64,000 bases of DNA from Leptodactylus fallax (taxonomy: Eukaryota > Chordata > Amphibia > Anura > Leptodactylidae): NCBI GenBank assembly GCA_947044405.1, contig CAMRHE010000166.1, forward strand, positions 1,613,501 to 1,677,500, written 5' to 3'. The notes under the pieces are model-generated. The model saw nothing but the letters and a program-made list of their open reading frames with translations. It searched no databases and was not told the DNA's origin. Every line of letters begins with the position of its first letter. The first letter of the stretch is position 1. Positions 1 through 11,913 of the stretch are shown in pieces. The translations under genes were made by a program, and so were the position numbers.

Positions 1-779
1 TGAACCCTGCCTGCTGTACACTTAGACCTGAATTTCCTGCCTCCTCACCTTGACTTTTTCTTCCTGTGCACTCTGTATTTGCTGGGGAATTCTTTCCTAT
101 TCTCTTGTCAACTCTCCCTTTCATATTATTTCCATTTCAATGCTCATATAACCCTATAGTTGTTCCTTTAGTTATTGTGTTTCCATCTTTGTTGCGTCAA
201 TTGAATGGGACTATTAATCTCATCTTCTACATACTGCTCCATGTCTCATTTCATAGAATGTATCTTTCACTTGTCTATATATTCTGATGATTTACAGCAC
301 TACTTTCAGGAGAATGAAGGTAAGTACCATAATAACTGGATATGACTTTTTAAGGATTTCTTTGTTTCCTTTTTTACATACATTGAATGAATAATGGCTG
401 ATATGGATACCATACCAAACTATCGTAACAGGAGGATAGTAGGTAGAGTGATCATGGAAGTTGTCAGTGTATTTTTATTATGTAACTTTCTACAAACTAA
501 TATGGGAATATGGACTTTACCTTCAAACATGTAGAATTGTGTGATGATGTGACATTATGGGATATGTCTCAGACTTTTGCGATATCTAAACAAATAAATA
601 TATATATTATATATATACAGCACATATTATACAATATAGGCAGTGAATTAATATTACTTATTAGTACAAAGGGTCAACAATGTACAGCTCACCCTAATCC
701 ATGGCATCTGTACACAAACACTACATAAAGTAGGGATATGGAATCCTTTCTTGGAATTTACAAAAGTAGGGATTACGAT
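1..779. other. AT-rich non-coding sequence
   Basis: No gene is supported here. The short open frames have no recognisable domain. A possible 22-nt plus-strand exon lies at 298-319: it is preceded by tttacag and followed by a perfect gtaagt donor. It is discussed with the candidate terminal exon at 4251. Confidence 0.4.
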
Positions 780-1092
780 TTGCATTGTCTTAAACTATAT
801 TTACACGACAGAGAATAAAGTCTGTGTGACGTCCGTCTGGATGTCACATGGCAGCATTAAATGCAATGTCTGCGAATGGGGGCAATTCACATGACCATCA
901 TGTCAACGGTCTGTTGTAACAGACTGTCAAAATATGGGTCATATATATAGGTCCAATTTTTGTCTGTTTTCATGGACCCCTCCATAAACTCAAATGTATG
1001 GGGGATCCATGAAAATGGTTGCCCCTCAGGTGCAAGACGCTATTTTGCATGGCAGTTTTGCACCTCAGTCGTATGAATGTAGCCTTACACTA
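780..1092. repeat. Old dispersed repeat, MITE-like
   Basis: The stretch has the look of the short dispersed repeats elsewhere in this window. It holds an internal inverted repeat (catggacccctccat against atgggggatccatg near 970-1010) and ends in the phrase cgtatgaatgtagcctta, echoed at about 2305 and 5395. No coding capacity. The family was not identified. Confidence 0.35.
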
Positions 1093-1130
1093 GAAACGCT
1101 GAAGTGTTAAGCTTTTAGAAATGCATTTAC

Positions 1131-1514
1131 TACAGGTGCATCTCAATAAATTAGAATATTTTTGAAACGTTCATTCATTTCAGTGATTCAGTAATTCAAT
1201 TTATAATCAGCGTCTTCCATGATTGTGTGTCCTACTGAACAAGACTGAGGGAACATTTAAAGGCTTAGGAAACCTTGGCAGGTGACTCATTTAATTTACA
1301 ATACTGAACTTTTTTTTTAACAATATTCAAATTTTCTTAGATTTTGATTTTCATTTCCTGTAATCCATAATCAACATTTACAGAAATAAAACACTTGAAA
1401 TAGAACACTCTGTGTGTAAAGAATCTAGAAAATATAGGAGGTCACTTTTTTAATTTAATTACTGAAAGAAATAAACGTTTCAAACATATTCTAATTTATT
1501 GAGATGCACCTGTA
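1131..1514. mobile_element. Non-autonomous Tc1/mariner-type MITE, about 380 bp
   Basis: The element has terminal inverted repeats of about 42 bp that begin caggtgcatctcaataaatt and match the reverse complement of the right end with few mismatches. Both ends are flanked by TA, the Tc1/mariner target duplication. The interior is AT-rich and has no transposase frame, so this is a non-autonomous copy. Confidence 0.85.
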
Positions 1515-4250
1515 TATTAAATGTAACTGGATCAGAAAAAAAAATCATTAAGTAACTGTCTTATTGTTATATTATATTCTTCAGTGACTTGACTCATTTT
1601 GTTGTATTTGTTAAATTGATAAAACATACATTTCGGATGCCATTGATGCAGAAAACAAGCATTTGTAAAGAAAAGATGTAGGTGTATGTGGGCCTGTGTA
1701 TAACAGTTACAGTAAGCCCTTTGTATACCCCACCCCACTTTGACACACATACAGCCTGTTTAACATATGGGTCCCTCAGGCACAGCTTACTTGGTTTGAT
1801 ACTAAAGTTTACTGGACAAAAGGATATATTTTATGTTTTTTTTTTCTTTTTTTAAAGGAGTTATGCAGGTACCATCAGCCATAAAATGTTTCAGGGGTAC
1901 TATGCAGTGTGTTCTGGTGAACAGACAGTTCATATGTAAAATAGGCTGGTATTTCGCAAACATTTTTCAAACATTTTTTGTGTTTTTATTACATTTTCTA
2001 CAGTGAAAAGCAGCATTAAAAACGCTGAAGCCAGATATTCAGCCACATGCACATGACTGTAGTTCTTCAGTGTGATATCTCTATTTTTTACGGATAGCAT
2101 ACTGACCCATTCTATTCTATGGTTCCATACACATGACTGGTCTGTGAACCCAGATGCAAAACTCAGGACAGGTCCTATTTCTGTCTGTTTTGAGGTCCAG
2201 GCTCATTCACTGGAAAACATGGATGGCACATCGATGCCATCCACATGCCATCCACTCCGTTTTTCATGGAACTGTACAGAGAACATGATTGTTTGCATGT
2301 AGCCTTAGTAGCTATTCAGTAAGAAATTATAAATAACCTTACATGCATAGTGGTTTTTCCTTGTGTTTTTTTTTTTTTTTACTTTTCATTGAAATTTTTG
2401 CCTCTTTTTTTATGCAGGATGCTCTGTGTCTGGTATTTTCTTAGGACTTTTCCTATTGATTTCATTATATTAAAACATATGCCTCAAAAATGCCAGAAAA
2501 ATGTGTGAACAAAAAATTCAGAGAGGGGAAAAAAGCTAAACTAAAAAAATGTCATATAAACTGCTAAGCAATGCTGGCGTTTTTATGGCTTGTGTTTTTT
2601 TTTTTTTGTTTTTTTTTTAAAGATAAACATCAAGGAAAAAATATGATGATATAAAAAAAAAAATTCCAGTCTTTTTTTTTTTTTTTTTTTTTTAACTTGT
2701 GTAAACCATCCAAATTTTGTTTCTCATTTTGTACACAGTACTAGAATGAGCCCTGGTGTGTTTTATGCTTAGGAAGCATAAATCCTCTTATTTTAACACG
2801 TGTAAAACCAATGCTGCGTGAAGAGAACGTGAAAAGTTTTTTACAGTGTACATCTGGATGATATACATATGATGTCAGATAACTGCTATAATATGTATTA
2901 TATGGTGGCGATGGTTTATGGCATCTATTATAGTTTATTGTCTGTTATTCTGCTGGCTTCTTAGTTCTCAGCTCACATTGCCATAACTCCACTCCTGCTT
3001 CAGTGAGTGACTACAATATAGGGCCATTATACCACCCACCACACAATAGTCATATGTAAGAGAAAATACAGTCTCCCATAATTCAGTTGAACTTTCTGAA
3101 TGACATTCTGATACATTGGTTAAGCCGTTTTAGGTTATGCCTTTCACTGTGCAGACTAGTCAGATCTGGATCTTAGTGATTTCTAGTGCATATTGTAACT
3201 CAAGATCAGAATAAGTAATGTAAAGAAAATTTGATGACATGTGTAGATGATATATGGTAAACTATACAATATCAATATTATAATGACTACTATTGATGGT
3301 TGACTAAGAACTGATATGAGATGTACGTATAGAGATTTCTTTTTGTAGAAATGCGTAAAGATTTACATTTAAATGAGATTATTAGAACATCATTCTTCCA
3401 AATGTAGTCCTAATAGTCATCATCTATATTAACTGAGATAAAGATGGTAAGGTTTTTGAATGTCACACCAGTTCAGTGTTGCTGAACTAGGGGTTTCTAA
3501 TAGTTTTTGTGTAGTTCCTTGCAAAGATAATGTGCTGTATATGCATGTGACTGCTGCAGCCTATCAATGGCCTCAAAGGTAATGCTAGCCAGTATGGCAC
3601 AAGAGCTGCTGCAGTGGTCATGTACATGCATTGCACATCATGACTGACACGTAAAGACTGAGGAAGACCACTGGTGTGGCAAGAATGGAACTGTGGGGGA
3701 ATAATGGTTATTACTATATTTTATTGCATTTTTTGCTGCTAAAAAACTTTTTTTTTTTAAAAAGTTGAACAACCCCTTTAGTACTAACTACTAGCATAAC
3801 TTTTGTAATAAAAATAAATTTTGTAATAGTGGCTTCACTTCCATGAGTAATGTGATAGTGAGTCTCGGACTATAACCACATTCATATGGTATATTCTCCA
3901 TTGTTTTAATGCTACATTTTATATTTTAGATCAGGCTTGCAGTGGTCGTACGCATACGATAAATGTTCACTAAACCTACTGATTTCAGTGGAACTGGTTG
4001 ACTGTCTAATGTGTATGGTGGTGTCTTGACCCTATCTAGTTGGAATTAAATGTGCATGAATTTTATGTTAAGGGTTATAAGCTTCCACCAGGGGTTTCTA
4101 ATGGTGTTTTATTCCTCTTTCCCTATTGAGAACATATGTGTATGGGGTGGTAGGACAGCTATCTAATGTGTATAGCCAGCCTTGTATGAATTCACAATTA
4201 CACATTATCCACAGTTGCATTTCATGCTAAATATGTGTATTTTCTTTCAG
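1515..4250. other. Non-coding, low-complexity and repeat remnants
   Basis: Long T and A runs occur at about 2360-2380, 2590-2620 and 2650-2695. A diffuse old repeat covers about 1980-2310. No open frame with protein-like composition was found on either strand. The stretch could be the last intron of the candidate plus-strand gene ending at 4470. Confidence 0.35.
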
Positions 4251-4470
4251 ATTTCTAATGAGGGATGAAGAGGCAGATTCTTGGGTGCAGCACTAAGTGT
4301 ATTTGACAAGCTGAATTTGACACTCAACATATCAGTGTCAGTTTGTCAAATACCCCAAGTGATGCACTTGCTTTGAAGGAGTACACAGATGTCTTCACCT
4401 TTCAACCTCAACAGCACCATATCCTGTAAATGTTAAAGATTTGTGTTATTTTATAAATAAAATAATGTAA
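4251..4470 (+). CDS. Candidate terminal exon and 3' UTR of an unidentified plus-strand gene
   Basis: A strong acceptor (gtattttctttcag) ends at 4250. In phase 2 the exon reads FLMRDEEADSWVQH and stops at TAA 4294-4296. About 160 bp later there is an AATAAA signal at 4456-4461, so acceptor, stop and polyadenylation signal are in the right order. An alternative is phase 1, which gives only D-F-stop; that would fit splicing from the 22-nt candidate exon at 298-319, read as HYFQENE. I do not recognise the product. The call depends on splice signals alone and could be chance. Confidence 0.3.
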
Positions 4471-5060
4471 AATATTGAAAGGTATTTTTTCTTCTATGTA
4501 AATTATTGTACAGCATGCAACAGTTACGCACTATTCACATCTGTGCTGTCCTATCCATTATTCTGGTCCATCACAGGAACAGATGAATGGAAAAATGGGC
4601 AGCAATGGATCCAGAATATGACTAACCTGAATGGATTCTGGGTAACCCCATTGAATATGGGTTTTGTTTTTCTTGAAATGACTGGACAAAAAAGTCGGGC
4701 TTATAGGAACAGAGACTCTGACACAGGTGTGAATGTAGTCCTAACTGAATTCATTTAGGAATCTTTAATACTTTGTTTTACATTTACCTAAGGTTTCAAG
4801 CTTTCTTAGCTTCCCAGCATTTACTGTATACCATTATCCACTTTGATGGTTGTATTATTAGGCTGATTTTCCATGTCCTGGTTTTCTTTGGGTTTTTTGT
4901 TGCTGTTTCTCAAGCCAAAACCATGAATGGATTAAATAAAAGCTGAGTAGTAGTACCTGTCTATATAGTCTATATACTTTGTCTCCGCCTTTATGATGCA
5001 CACTTGGTTATGGCTTTAAGCACAGCAACAATAAACCTGAACAAAACCAGAACATGAAAA
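4471..5060. other. Intergenic, nothing recognised
   Basis: The short frame at 4543-4758 has no recognisable domain. AT-rich sequence without clear repeats; some segments may be old transposon debris. Confidence 0.4.
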
Positions 5061-5069
5061 CTCAGTCTT

Positions 5070-5411
5070 AAACCAGTTGCACACAACCGTGTACTAACCG
5101 GCTGCCGTGAATGAATGGCACAGGCGGCGCACGGGGCACACACGGATGTCATCCATGTGTTCCCCATGCACTTGGTGTGATTCCGCGTTCCCTTTCATTC
5201 AATTAATAGGAGCTGCGGAAGAAGGGCCGCAAAATCGGACAGGAATAGGACCTGTTCCATATTTTACGGCCCGGACTGTTGGCCCGCACACGGGACCATG
5301 TAATTCACGTTTATGTGTACAGGACCATAGAAATGAATGGGTCAGTGTGCAATCCAGGAAAAACCCAGATAGCACACTGACCATTCAAACGGTCGTATGA
5401 AAGGGGCTTAA
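5070..5411. repeat. Dispersed MITE-like repeat with GC-rich interior
   Basis: The base composition jumps from AT-rich flanks to GC-rich here. The left end reads gcacacaaccgtgtactaac and the right end cggtcgtatgaaaggggctt, an imperfect inverted pair. The interior holds near-complementary phrases such as caggaataggacctgttcc. The reading frames on both strands are by-products of this GC-rich inverted structure. Confidence 0.45.
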
Positions 5412-5606
5412 GCTGTGGCCACATGTTGCAGAAAAGCAAAAGTTTTTTGTTGCAGAGTTTGGAGCTAGGAGTAGATTTAGCAGAAGGGAGAAGTGTTGAT
5501 TTATATTTCTAATTCCTTTTGAAGCCCCTCTTGGTTTTGAGCAAAAAACTGCATCAAAATCAGCAACAAAAGTCAGCTTTTCTGCAACAAATGGCCTCAA
5601 CCTTAC

Positions 5607-5894
5607 CCTAGGTTCACACCCATGTGCGCCGGATTTACCAGCTTGAACATCATGACAGGAGAGGGGACTCCTTGTATTTTAGTTGTCTATAGGTTGCCTT
5701 CCAGCGACATACTGTCCCATGGTGAATATAGTACGGGACCTGTATGTCGCTGGAAGGCAGAGACTCCTTGCATCATAAATACAGTATCTATACTGCTAGG
5801 AGTTCCTCTCTTGGCATGATGTTCAGGCCGGTAAATCTGCCCAACAGACGGATTGAGTTTCACAGTTGAAACTTGGCTGTGTTAATCTAGCCTT
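5607..5894. mobile_element. Palindromic MITE of about 290 bp
   Basis: Two arms are inverted copies: gccggatttaccagc with gaacatcatgacag on the left (5628-5660) mirrors catgatgttcaggccggtaaatc on the right (5813-5838). The inner arms ccttccagcgacata and tatgtcgctggaagg are perfect complements. The ends are weakly complementary (ccctaggttcacac against gtgttaatctagcc). No coding frame. Confidence 0.7.
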
Positions 5895-6778
5895 AGAGCG
5901 ACTGAATTACTTACAAAGGTATAACTTTTGGGGAAAAATTGCTAATACTCATATGACCTGAGTGAATCACTCATAAATAGTAAAAATGACTACAGAATAT
6001 CTAAACAAATCCAACTGATTTTTACTTTTTATTGATAAACACAATTGAAATTTTTGTTCATTGTTTTGTCTCTAGAGTGTGTTTATCTTTTTCCTTTTGT
6101 TTCGTTGTTGTCTAGCTTACTGCTTGTATACTTCTTCCAGCATGACAATAAAACTATTTCTATAAATATTTGGATGTTGTGCTAGTTTCCTGTGACAGCA
6201 AGGATGTTTCTGCATAACACAGATGTAAATTACAGTATGTGTCTGCACACTATCAAGGTAGGGCATGTAGAGGCCACCATAAATCTACCATTCTATCCAG
6301 TAGAGTCCAACATTAGTATGTTATGTGGAGCAAGAAAAAATAAACACCTAAAATTTAACTTTTATTGGTATACAATAAAAAGCCCAATGCAATGTATATA
6401 ATAATTGCATTCCTAAAAAACTAAAGTGTGATGACTGTGACTAGGACTATTTACTGTCCACAGCATATATAACTAGTGGACTAGGGGAGAGGAGAAGGTG
6501 ATTTTCATGGGGTTGGTCTGTTAAGACAAAAAACAAAATATCCCTAAATCATCCATCATAGTGTGATCTCCCTCTATCCTCTATTGCTCCACAGTTAGCT
6601 GAGTATACTAGCAAGTTACTATTGCATCCAACCTGAGTTAATTTATAGTTAAGCCTCTATAAAGGCATTCCCCATGGGTATGAGTAGTTGTGTGTGGCTA
6701 GATCCAGAACTTTGCATATATTGCCCCGCTTAGGTGAATAAGGGTACCAGCTCAGTGCAGGGGAGGAGATGATATAGA
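5895..6778. other. Non-coding, nothing recognised
   Basis: AT-rich sequence without protein-like frames or clear repeat ends. Confidence 0.4.
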
Positions 6779-6900
6779 GCAGCGGTCCCCAGCTGTTTTT
6801 GTACCAAGGACCACTTTCATGCAAGCCGATTTTCCTGTAGCCTGGCAGGGTTTTCGGGGGCAGGGAAGGGTTGGGGCGAGTGGGCGACTCATAAGAAAAC
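6779..6900 (+). repeat. Fossil end of a hAT-type DNA transposon
   Basis: The sequence cagcggtccccagctgtttt followed by ccaaggaccactttcatg resembles the terminal phrase of widespread vertebrate hAT elements (CAG-GGTCCCCAAC type, recalled from family knowledge). Only one end is visible, so it is a degraded fragment. Confidence 0.5.
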
Positions 6901-7756
6901 ACAAAATGAATATTTAATTATTACATTTATACATTTACCTGATACTTTATTCAGGGATATCTCTCTTAATGTAATGCATAACTTATCATGCATAACTTAT
7001 TGGTGGTATGGACAACTCCCTTTAATAAAAGCATGGGTAGGGCATTGGAACCATCACTCTATCACTATATTACTGTAATAGTGCCCCCATAGGTAAAAGT
7101 CCCCCCACACAGATCATTCTCAAAAATGGCTCCTGTGGACACTAACCAGGTGTCAGACGATATTTGTATGCTGCGTGTATTACCGCTTATTACACGAAGC
7201 ATAGGAGCATCAGCTGACACTTAGTAGCCTACAGAGGTCCCCTATGACTGGACTTGCCCAGTCATTGGGGATCTCTGAAATAGAGGACTGTGTGACAACC
7301 ACAGCCCCTCACCACCATGCTGGTCCTCATAGCTCACAAAATAGCAGCAGTAAAATGAGATGAAAGATCTGAAGGACCTTTGATGATGTAATAAGCAAAT
7401 CACATGCTCATTATATCATGAAAGGACCTTTAGATCTTCCATTTTGTTTTGCTGTTGTCTGATGTCTGAGAACCTGCAGGGTGGGAGGGGGTTGGGGTTC
7501 TGTGGGATGAATTTAATTAAAGCCAGTAGTAAAAATAAATCAGTTACATGCAACAGAGCTGTAAACATAGCCTGCAGCTTATGTGTGTGTGTGTGGCAGA
7601 GTTTTGTGTGCTATGCGTTTTAGTCCACATACACATGGCATTAGTGGTTTTCACTGTCCACAAAACTTCTGCTTGGTGGATGGACGAGCCCACGTGGCCC
7701 CCATTCTCTATAATAGGAGCGCTGCAGATAGCTGAGTACTGTACTGTACGGCTATC
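6901..7756. other. Non-coding, nothing recognised up to the palindrome
   Basis: Overlapping short frames on both strands at 7544-7789 have no domain. The phrase ttggtggatggacgag at 7675-7690 is an inverted copy of the start of the palindrome at 7790-7812, so this is repeat-derived sequence. Confidence 0.4.
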
Positions 7757-8714
7757 TTTGGCACTCTTATTGAAGTGAATGAGACCCACGCGGGTTCATC
7801 CATCCACCAAGCGACACACCTATATTCAGCCGCAACCAGGTTGAATTCCCAACCAGTAGGAGGAAAAAACCCAATTCTCAGGCTCAGTGGGGGTCTCAGC
7901 TGACAGACCCCATCACTCAGGTATTTATCCTCTATCATTTAGGTGAATACAGGGCAGTAACATTTTGTGACTTACAGGTGACGTCTCTGACTAATCCTCA
8001 CATACCCCTTCTCTTCCCTTTGGACCGCCATGACCACTTCTTCCAGCTGTGACTTGTCTCTGTAAAGGTTGCAACACAGACATCTTTGGCTCCTCACTTT
8101 TCCAGGCATCCAACCCACATTGTCCTCACCTGTACACCCATCCTGCTGCTACCCCCAATTATAAAATAAATGATATATCCCCCCATAATGAATAATACTC
8201 CAAAGTGCATCTTTATATTAATAATGTCCGTGTGTACCCTGTATAAATAGTGCCCCTTATTAATAATGCCCCAGGTGTTAACTAATTAAAAGGTTTTCCA
8301 GGTCATTAATAAACTAATCAGTGGGGCTCAAAAACCCAGGATCCCTACTGATCAGCTGTGTGAATGGTACCTGTGTAAGCGCTGTGACCGCTTCTCTGTT
8401 TACATAGTGTCATTCATAATATAGCGGCCATGTAATGTAACTACAGCCTCGTCCTATACATGTCTATGTGACAAGGCTGTAATTACATCACACGGTCACT
8501 ATAAACAGACAGCGTATGATATAAACAAGCGCCATAACACCCCATTTACACCCACTATAATGTTCCACAGCAGCCCCTGCACACAGTATTATGGCCCACA
8601 GCGGCCCCTGCCCATGGTATTATGGCCCGCAGCGGCCCCTGCACACTGTATTATGCCTCGCAGCGCTCCATAGTGGCCCCTGCACACGGAATTATGCTCC
8701 ATAGTGGCCTCTGC

Positions 8715-8765
8715 CAGGGGCGCACCTCTAATGAGGCGAAGTGAGGCAGCCGCCTCAGGCGACAC
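8715..8765 (+). repeat. hAT-like terminus nested in the palindrome spacer
   Basis: The phrase caggggcgcacctctaatga followed by gccgcctcaggcg looks like a DNA-transposon end. A related right end, gcctcaggcagaagagaggc ... ttcacccctg, is seen near 56107-56140 and, with a mismatch, near 52862-52900. No matching right end was found downstream of this copy. Confidence 0.45.
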
Positions 8766-9023
8766 TATCCCTCACTGTCTGCGGGGCGGCATTTTTACTA
8801 TTTATTTAACGTAAACCAACCCAGGACAAGCCGCTTTAAAAAAACAAAAACAAAGCTGAGCAGGGCTTGTCCTGGGCTGGTTTACGAGATGTCCTGATCT
8901 CAGCGCAGGCGGCAATACAATGACGTCATCGCACCTCCTACGCTGAGACGCGGTTCAAGAAGAGAAGGCGGCGTCTCCATCAAGGGATCGCAGGTAGATG
9001 AGGATAACTTTAGTTTTTTTTTA

Positions 9024-9080
9024 TATAAATAGGTCGTTACCTGCTGGAGTAACCCCAGCAGGTAACGGCCTATTTATTTA
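9024..9080. repeat. Perfect short hairpin in the palindrome centre
   Basis: Arms of about 24 nt (taaataggtcgttacctgct against its complement at 9056-9079) surround a very short loop near 9048-9053. This is close to the symmetry centre of the 2.7-kb palindrome. Confidence 0.75.
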
Positions 9081-9427
9081 CCTACCCCTGCACCTGCTCG
9101 TGGTCGCCTCCGCTTCCCCTTCTGCTATGGGACACAGAAGGAGAAGCGGGAGCGGCTGTTAGCAGGAGCGAGGATTGGTAAGTGAGTATTATTATATAAA
9201 AATCGGAGGCCCAGGGGAGGTGAGGCAACATAAAAACCATTGTTACTCACCTTTCCTGTAATCGGTGTTACTCCGAGCAGGCTTCGGCCCTCTGGTGACA
9301 CTGACCTGATCACGTGACATCTGTGCGCAATTAAACAGGGCTGAAAGCTGCAGGGAGTGCACTGGTGTTCAGAAAAGGTAAGTTACACTGGTATTTATGT
9401 TTGTCACCTCCACTGTGTCTCCGATCA

Positions 9428-9464
9428 TTATACTCTGGGGTCTGAAAAGACCCCAGAGTATAAC
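9428..9464. repeat. Palindromic tactctggggtct module
   Basis: The phrase tactctggggtctgaaaag is followed by its complement accccagagta. The same module recurs next to the other minisatellite-bearing elements (about 20098-20135 and 59327-59361), so it belongs to this element family. Confidence 0.7.
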
Positions 9465-10436
9465 AATAGTTCATGGGTGGGTCACTATGGGGCATAATAC
9501 TGTGTGCAGGGGCCACTGTGAAGCATAATACCAGTGCAGGGGCCACTATGGAGCTTAATACCGTGTGCAGGGGCCAATATGGAGCATAATACCAGTGCAG
9601 GGGCCACTATGAAGCATAATACGTGTGCAGGGGCCACTATGGAGCTTAATACCATATTCAGGAGCCACTATACGCTGTCTGTTTATTGTGACCGTGTGAT
9701 GTAATTACAGCCTTGTCACATAGACCTGTATAGGACGAGGCTGTAGTTACATTACATGGCGGCTATGAGATGAATGACAATATGTAAACAGAGAAACGGT
9801 CACTTCGCTTACACAGGTACCATTCACACAGCTGATCAGTAGGGGTCCTGGATTTTTGAGCCCCACTGATTAGTTTATTAATGATCTGGAAAACCTTTTA
9901 AATAGTTAACACCTGGGGCATTATTAATAAGGGACACTATTTATACAGGGTACACACGGACATTATTCATATAATAATTAAATTCATTATGGGGGTTATA
10001 TCATATATTTTATAATTGGGGGTAGCAGCAAGATGGGGGCTTTTTGTAGGTGAGGACAATGTGGCTTGGATGCCTGAAAAAGTGAGGAGCCGAAGATATC
10101 TGTGTTGCAAACTTTACAGAGACAAGTCACAGCTGGAAGAAGTGGTCATGGTGGTCCAAAGGGAAGAGACAGGAAATGTGACCGATTAGTCAGAGACGTC
10201 ACCTGTAAGTCACAAAATGTTACTGCCCTGTATTCACCTAAATGATAGAGGATAAATACCTGATTGATGGGGGTCTGTCTGCTGAGACCCCCACTGAGCC
10301 TGAGAATTGTTTTTTTTTTCCTCCTACTGGGTGGAAATTCAGCCTGATCGCAGCCAGGCTGAATATAGGCGTGTCACTTGGTGGATGGACGAACCCGCGT
10401 GGCTCTCATTCACTTCAATGAGAGTGCCAAAGAGTA

Positions 10437-11363
10437 TGCTCCATAGTGGCCCCTGCACACGGTATTATGCTCCATAGTGACCCCTGCACAGGCCTGATTT
10501 TTTTTATAGACACTGGTCCAGTTGTCTAGGCTGAGACATGGCCCCATCAGCCGTACGGACCCACTTCCGGCACATAATACAGGGCTGGAAGCAGAAAGCT
10601 GTATAGCGGCTAGGCGCCATCACTACAGCTCAGCTCCTACTGACTTCAATAATTGCTGAAATGCAGTGAAGTTGCCCAGCCCCTTTACAGGGGATAGAGC
10701 TTTTGCTTCCGGCCCCGTATTGTGGTGTACAGGACGGACGCAGGAAGTGGCTCCGTACAGCAGACTGGTCCAGGGGCCAAGTGTCAGCCCCCTACCAGTC
10801 ATGTATTTATGGCCTATCCTTAGGATATTAAGCCTGGACAACCACTTTAATACACCCTCTTAATGCCCCACACTAAAGAGGTTGTCCAGCATAATTTGTT
10901 TTAATTTTTTTTATTTTTCTGCTCCTCCCCTGGGCCTGCAATTATTATACTTCAGACCCCACAGTATAATAGTGATTTATGGGTGCCAAAGTCCAATCAA
11001 GCGTATCTTGGAGCAATGAGTTTCCTCTTTGGCACAGTGTGGCTCATTTTGGTGCATCTAGTTTTCATCTAGTTTGGGCTAAAAAATTTTGACTTGCTAG
11101 ACATGTGGGTGTGGATTGTCAGAGAAATGGCGCATGACTCAAATGTGCCATGATGCCCTGAAAATGCACCAACTAATAGATGTCAAAAACTGGACAGTCT
11201 AAAGATATGCCAGATTTATCATCCAGTATCAGTCACTGTGATAAGTCTGGCTGCCTAAGTTTACATTGTCTAATTATTAGTAAATCTGGGCCACTGTATA
11301 TTAAAACAAAATTCTGCATAGAATTTCAGACCTTAAAATAACATGATGATATAAGGTGGAGAT
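10437..11363. other. Repeat-derived non-coding sequence
   Basis: One to two more units of the 31-bp minisatellite (ggcccctgcacacggtatta) occur at 10440-10490. About 10540-10860 looks like a common dispersed repeat (gcctatccttaggatatt ... ggacaaccacttta). A copy of cctcccctgggcctgcaatt with a following tataatagtg occurs at 10923-10975, related to the hAT minisatellite family. No gene. Confidence 0.45.
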
Positions 11364-11566
11364 GCACATTTAGGCTAGGTTCACATCTGTGTCAGAGTCT
11401 CTGTAGGAGACTCCACCACAGATTCTGCCGAAAATTGGTGGAGAGAAACGTCCTGCACGGAGGACTTTTCTCTCCACTGGTTTCAGTATAAAATCGGCAG
11501 ACCCCAGTATAGTCTATGGGGGACGCGTGTAACCGCTGTTTTAGCAGACGGGAACCTAGCCTAAGC
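11364..11566. repeat. Short MITE, gcaggttcacatctgtg family
   Basis: It begins taggctaggttcacatctg and ends gacgggaacctagcctaag, so the ends are complementary (ctaggttc against gaacctag). Related copies are at about 44155-44345 and 60590-61297. Confidence 0.6.
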
Positions 11567-11913
11567 TTTACATCAGAATTTACATTGTCCATTTACTGGT
11601 GCATTAAAGAGTGGAACCCTTTCATTTCCTGAACATATTAACTGTACCAAGATAGAATGGGGCTGCACTCCACATTTTTTTTATGTAGTCTCATTTGCTT
11701 GTGATGGTCCTGGGTGGGATGTAGCTTTGGAAGAAGAATAGTAAGCAATAACTTCACACATTTGTTGAAATGATCAAATGTTTGGAAGAAGTATTCAGCA
11801 GATAAAATATTTATTTTAAATCATCCTCATATTATAACATTATTTCTACACATAAAATCCAGACATAGATTAAACTGACATATGTTCTACACAATGTAAT
11901 AGTACAATTCTTG

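Larger units (their letters stand above)
7757..10436. repeat. Large imperfect palindrome (foldback structure), arms about 775 bp
   Basis: The left arm (about 7757-8530) reappears as reverse complement in the right arm (about 9665-10436). Examples are the block with ccatccaccaagcgacacac and its mirror at 10370, the gtgaatacagggcagtaac block at 7945, and the gatcagctgtgtgaatggta block at 8349 mirrored at 9822. The spacer also carries inverted short arrays of a cagtattatggcccacagcg-type unit (8565-8720 against 9470-9660). Read as a foldback DNA element or two inverted copies of one hAT-like minisatellite element. No genes inside. Confidence 0.8.
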
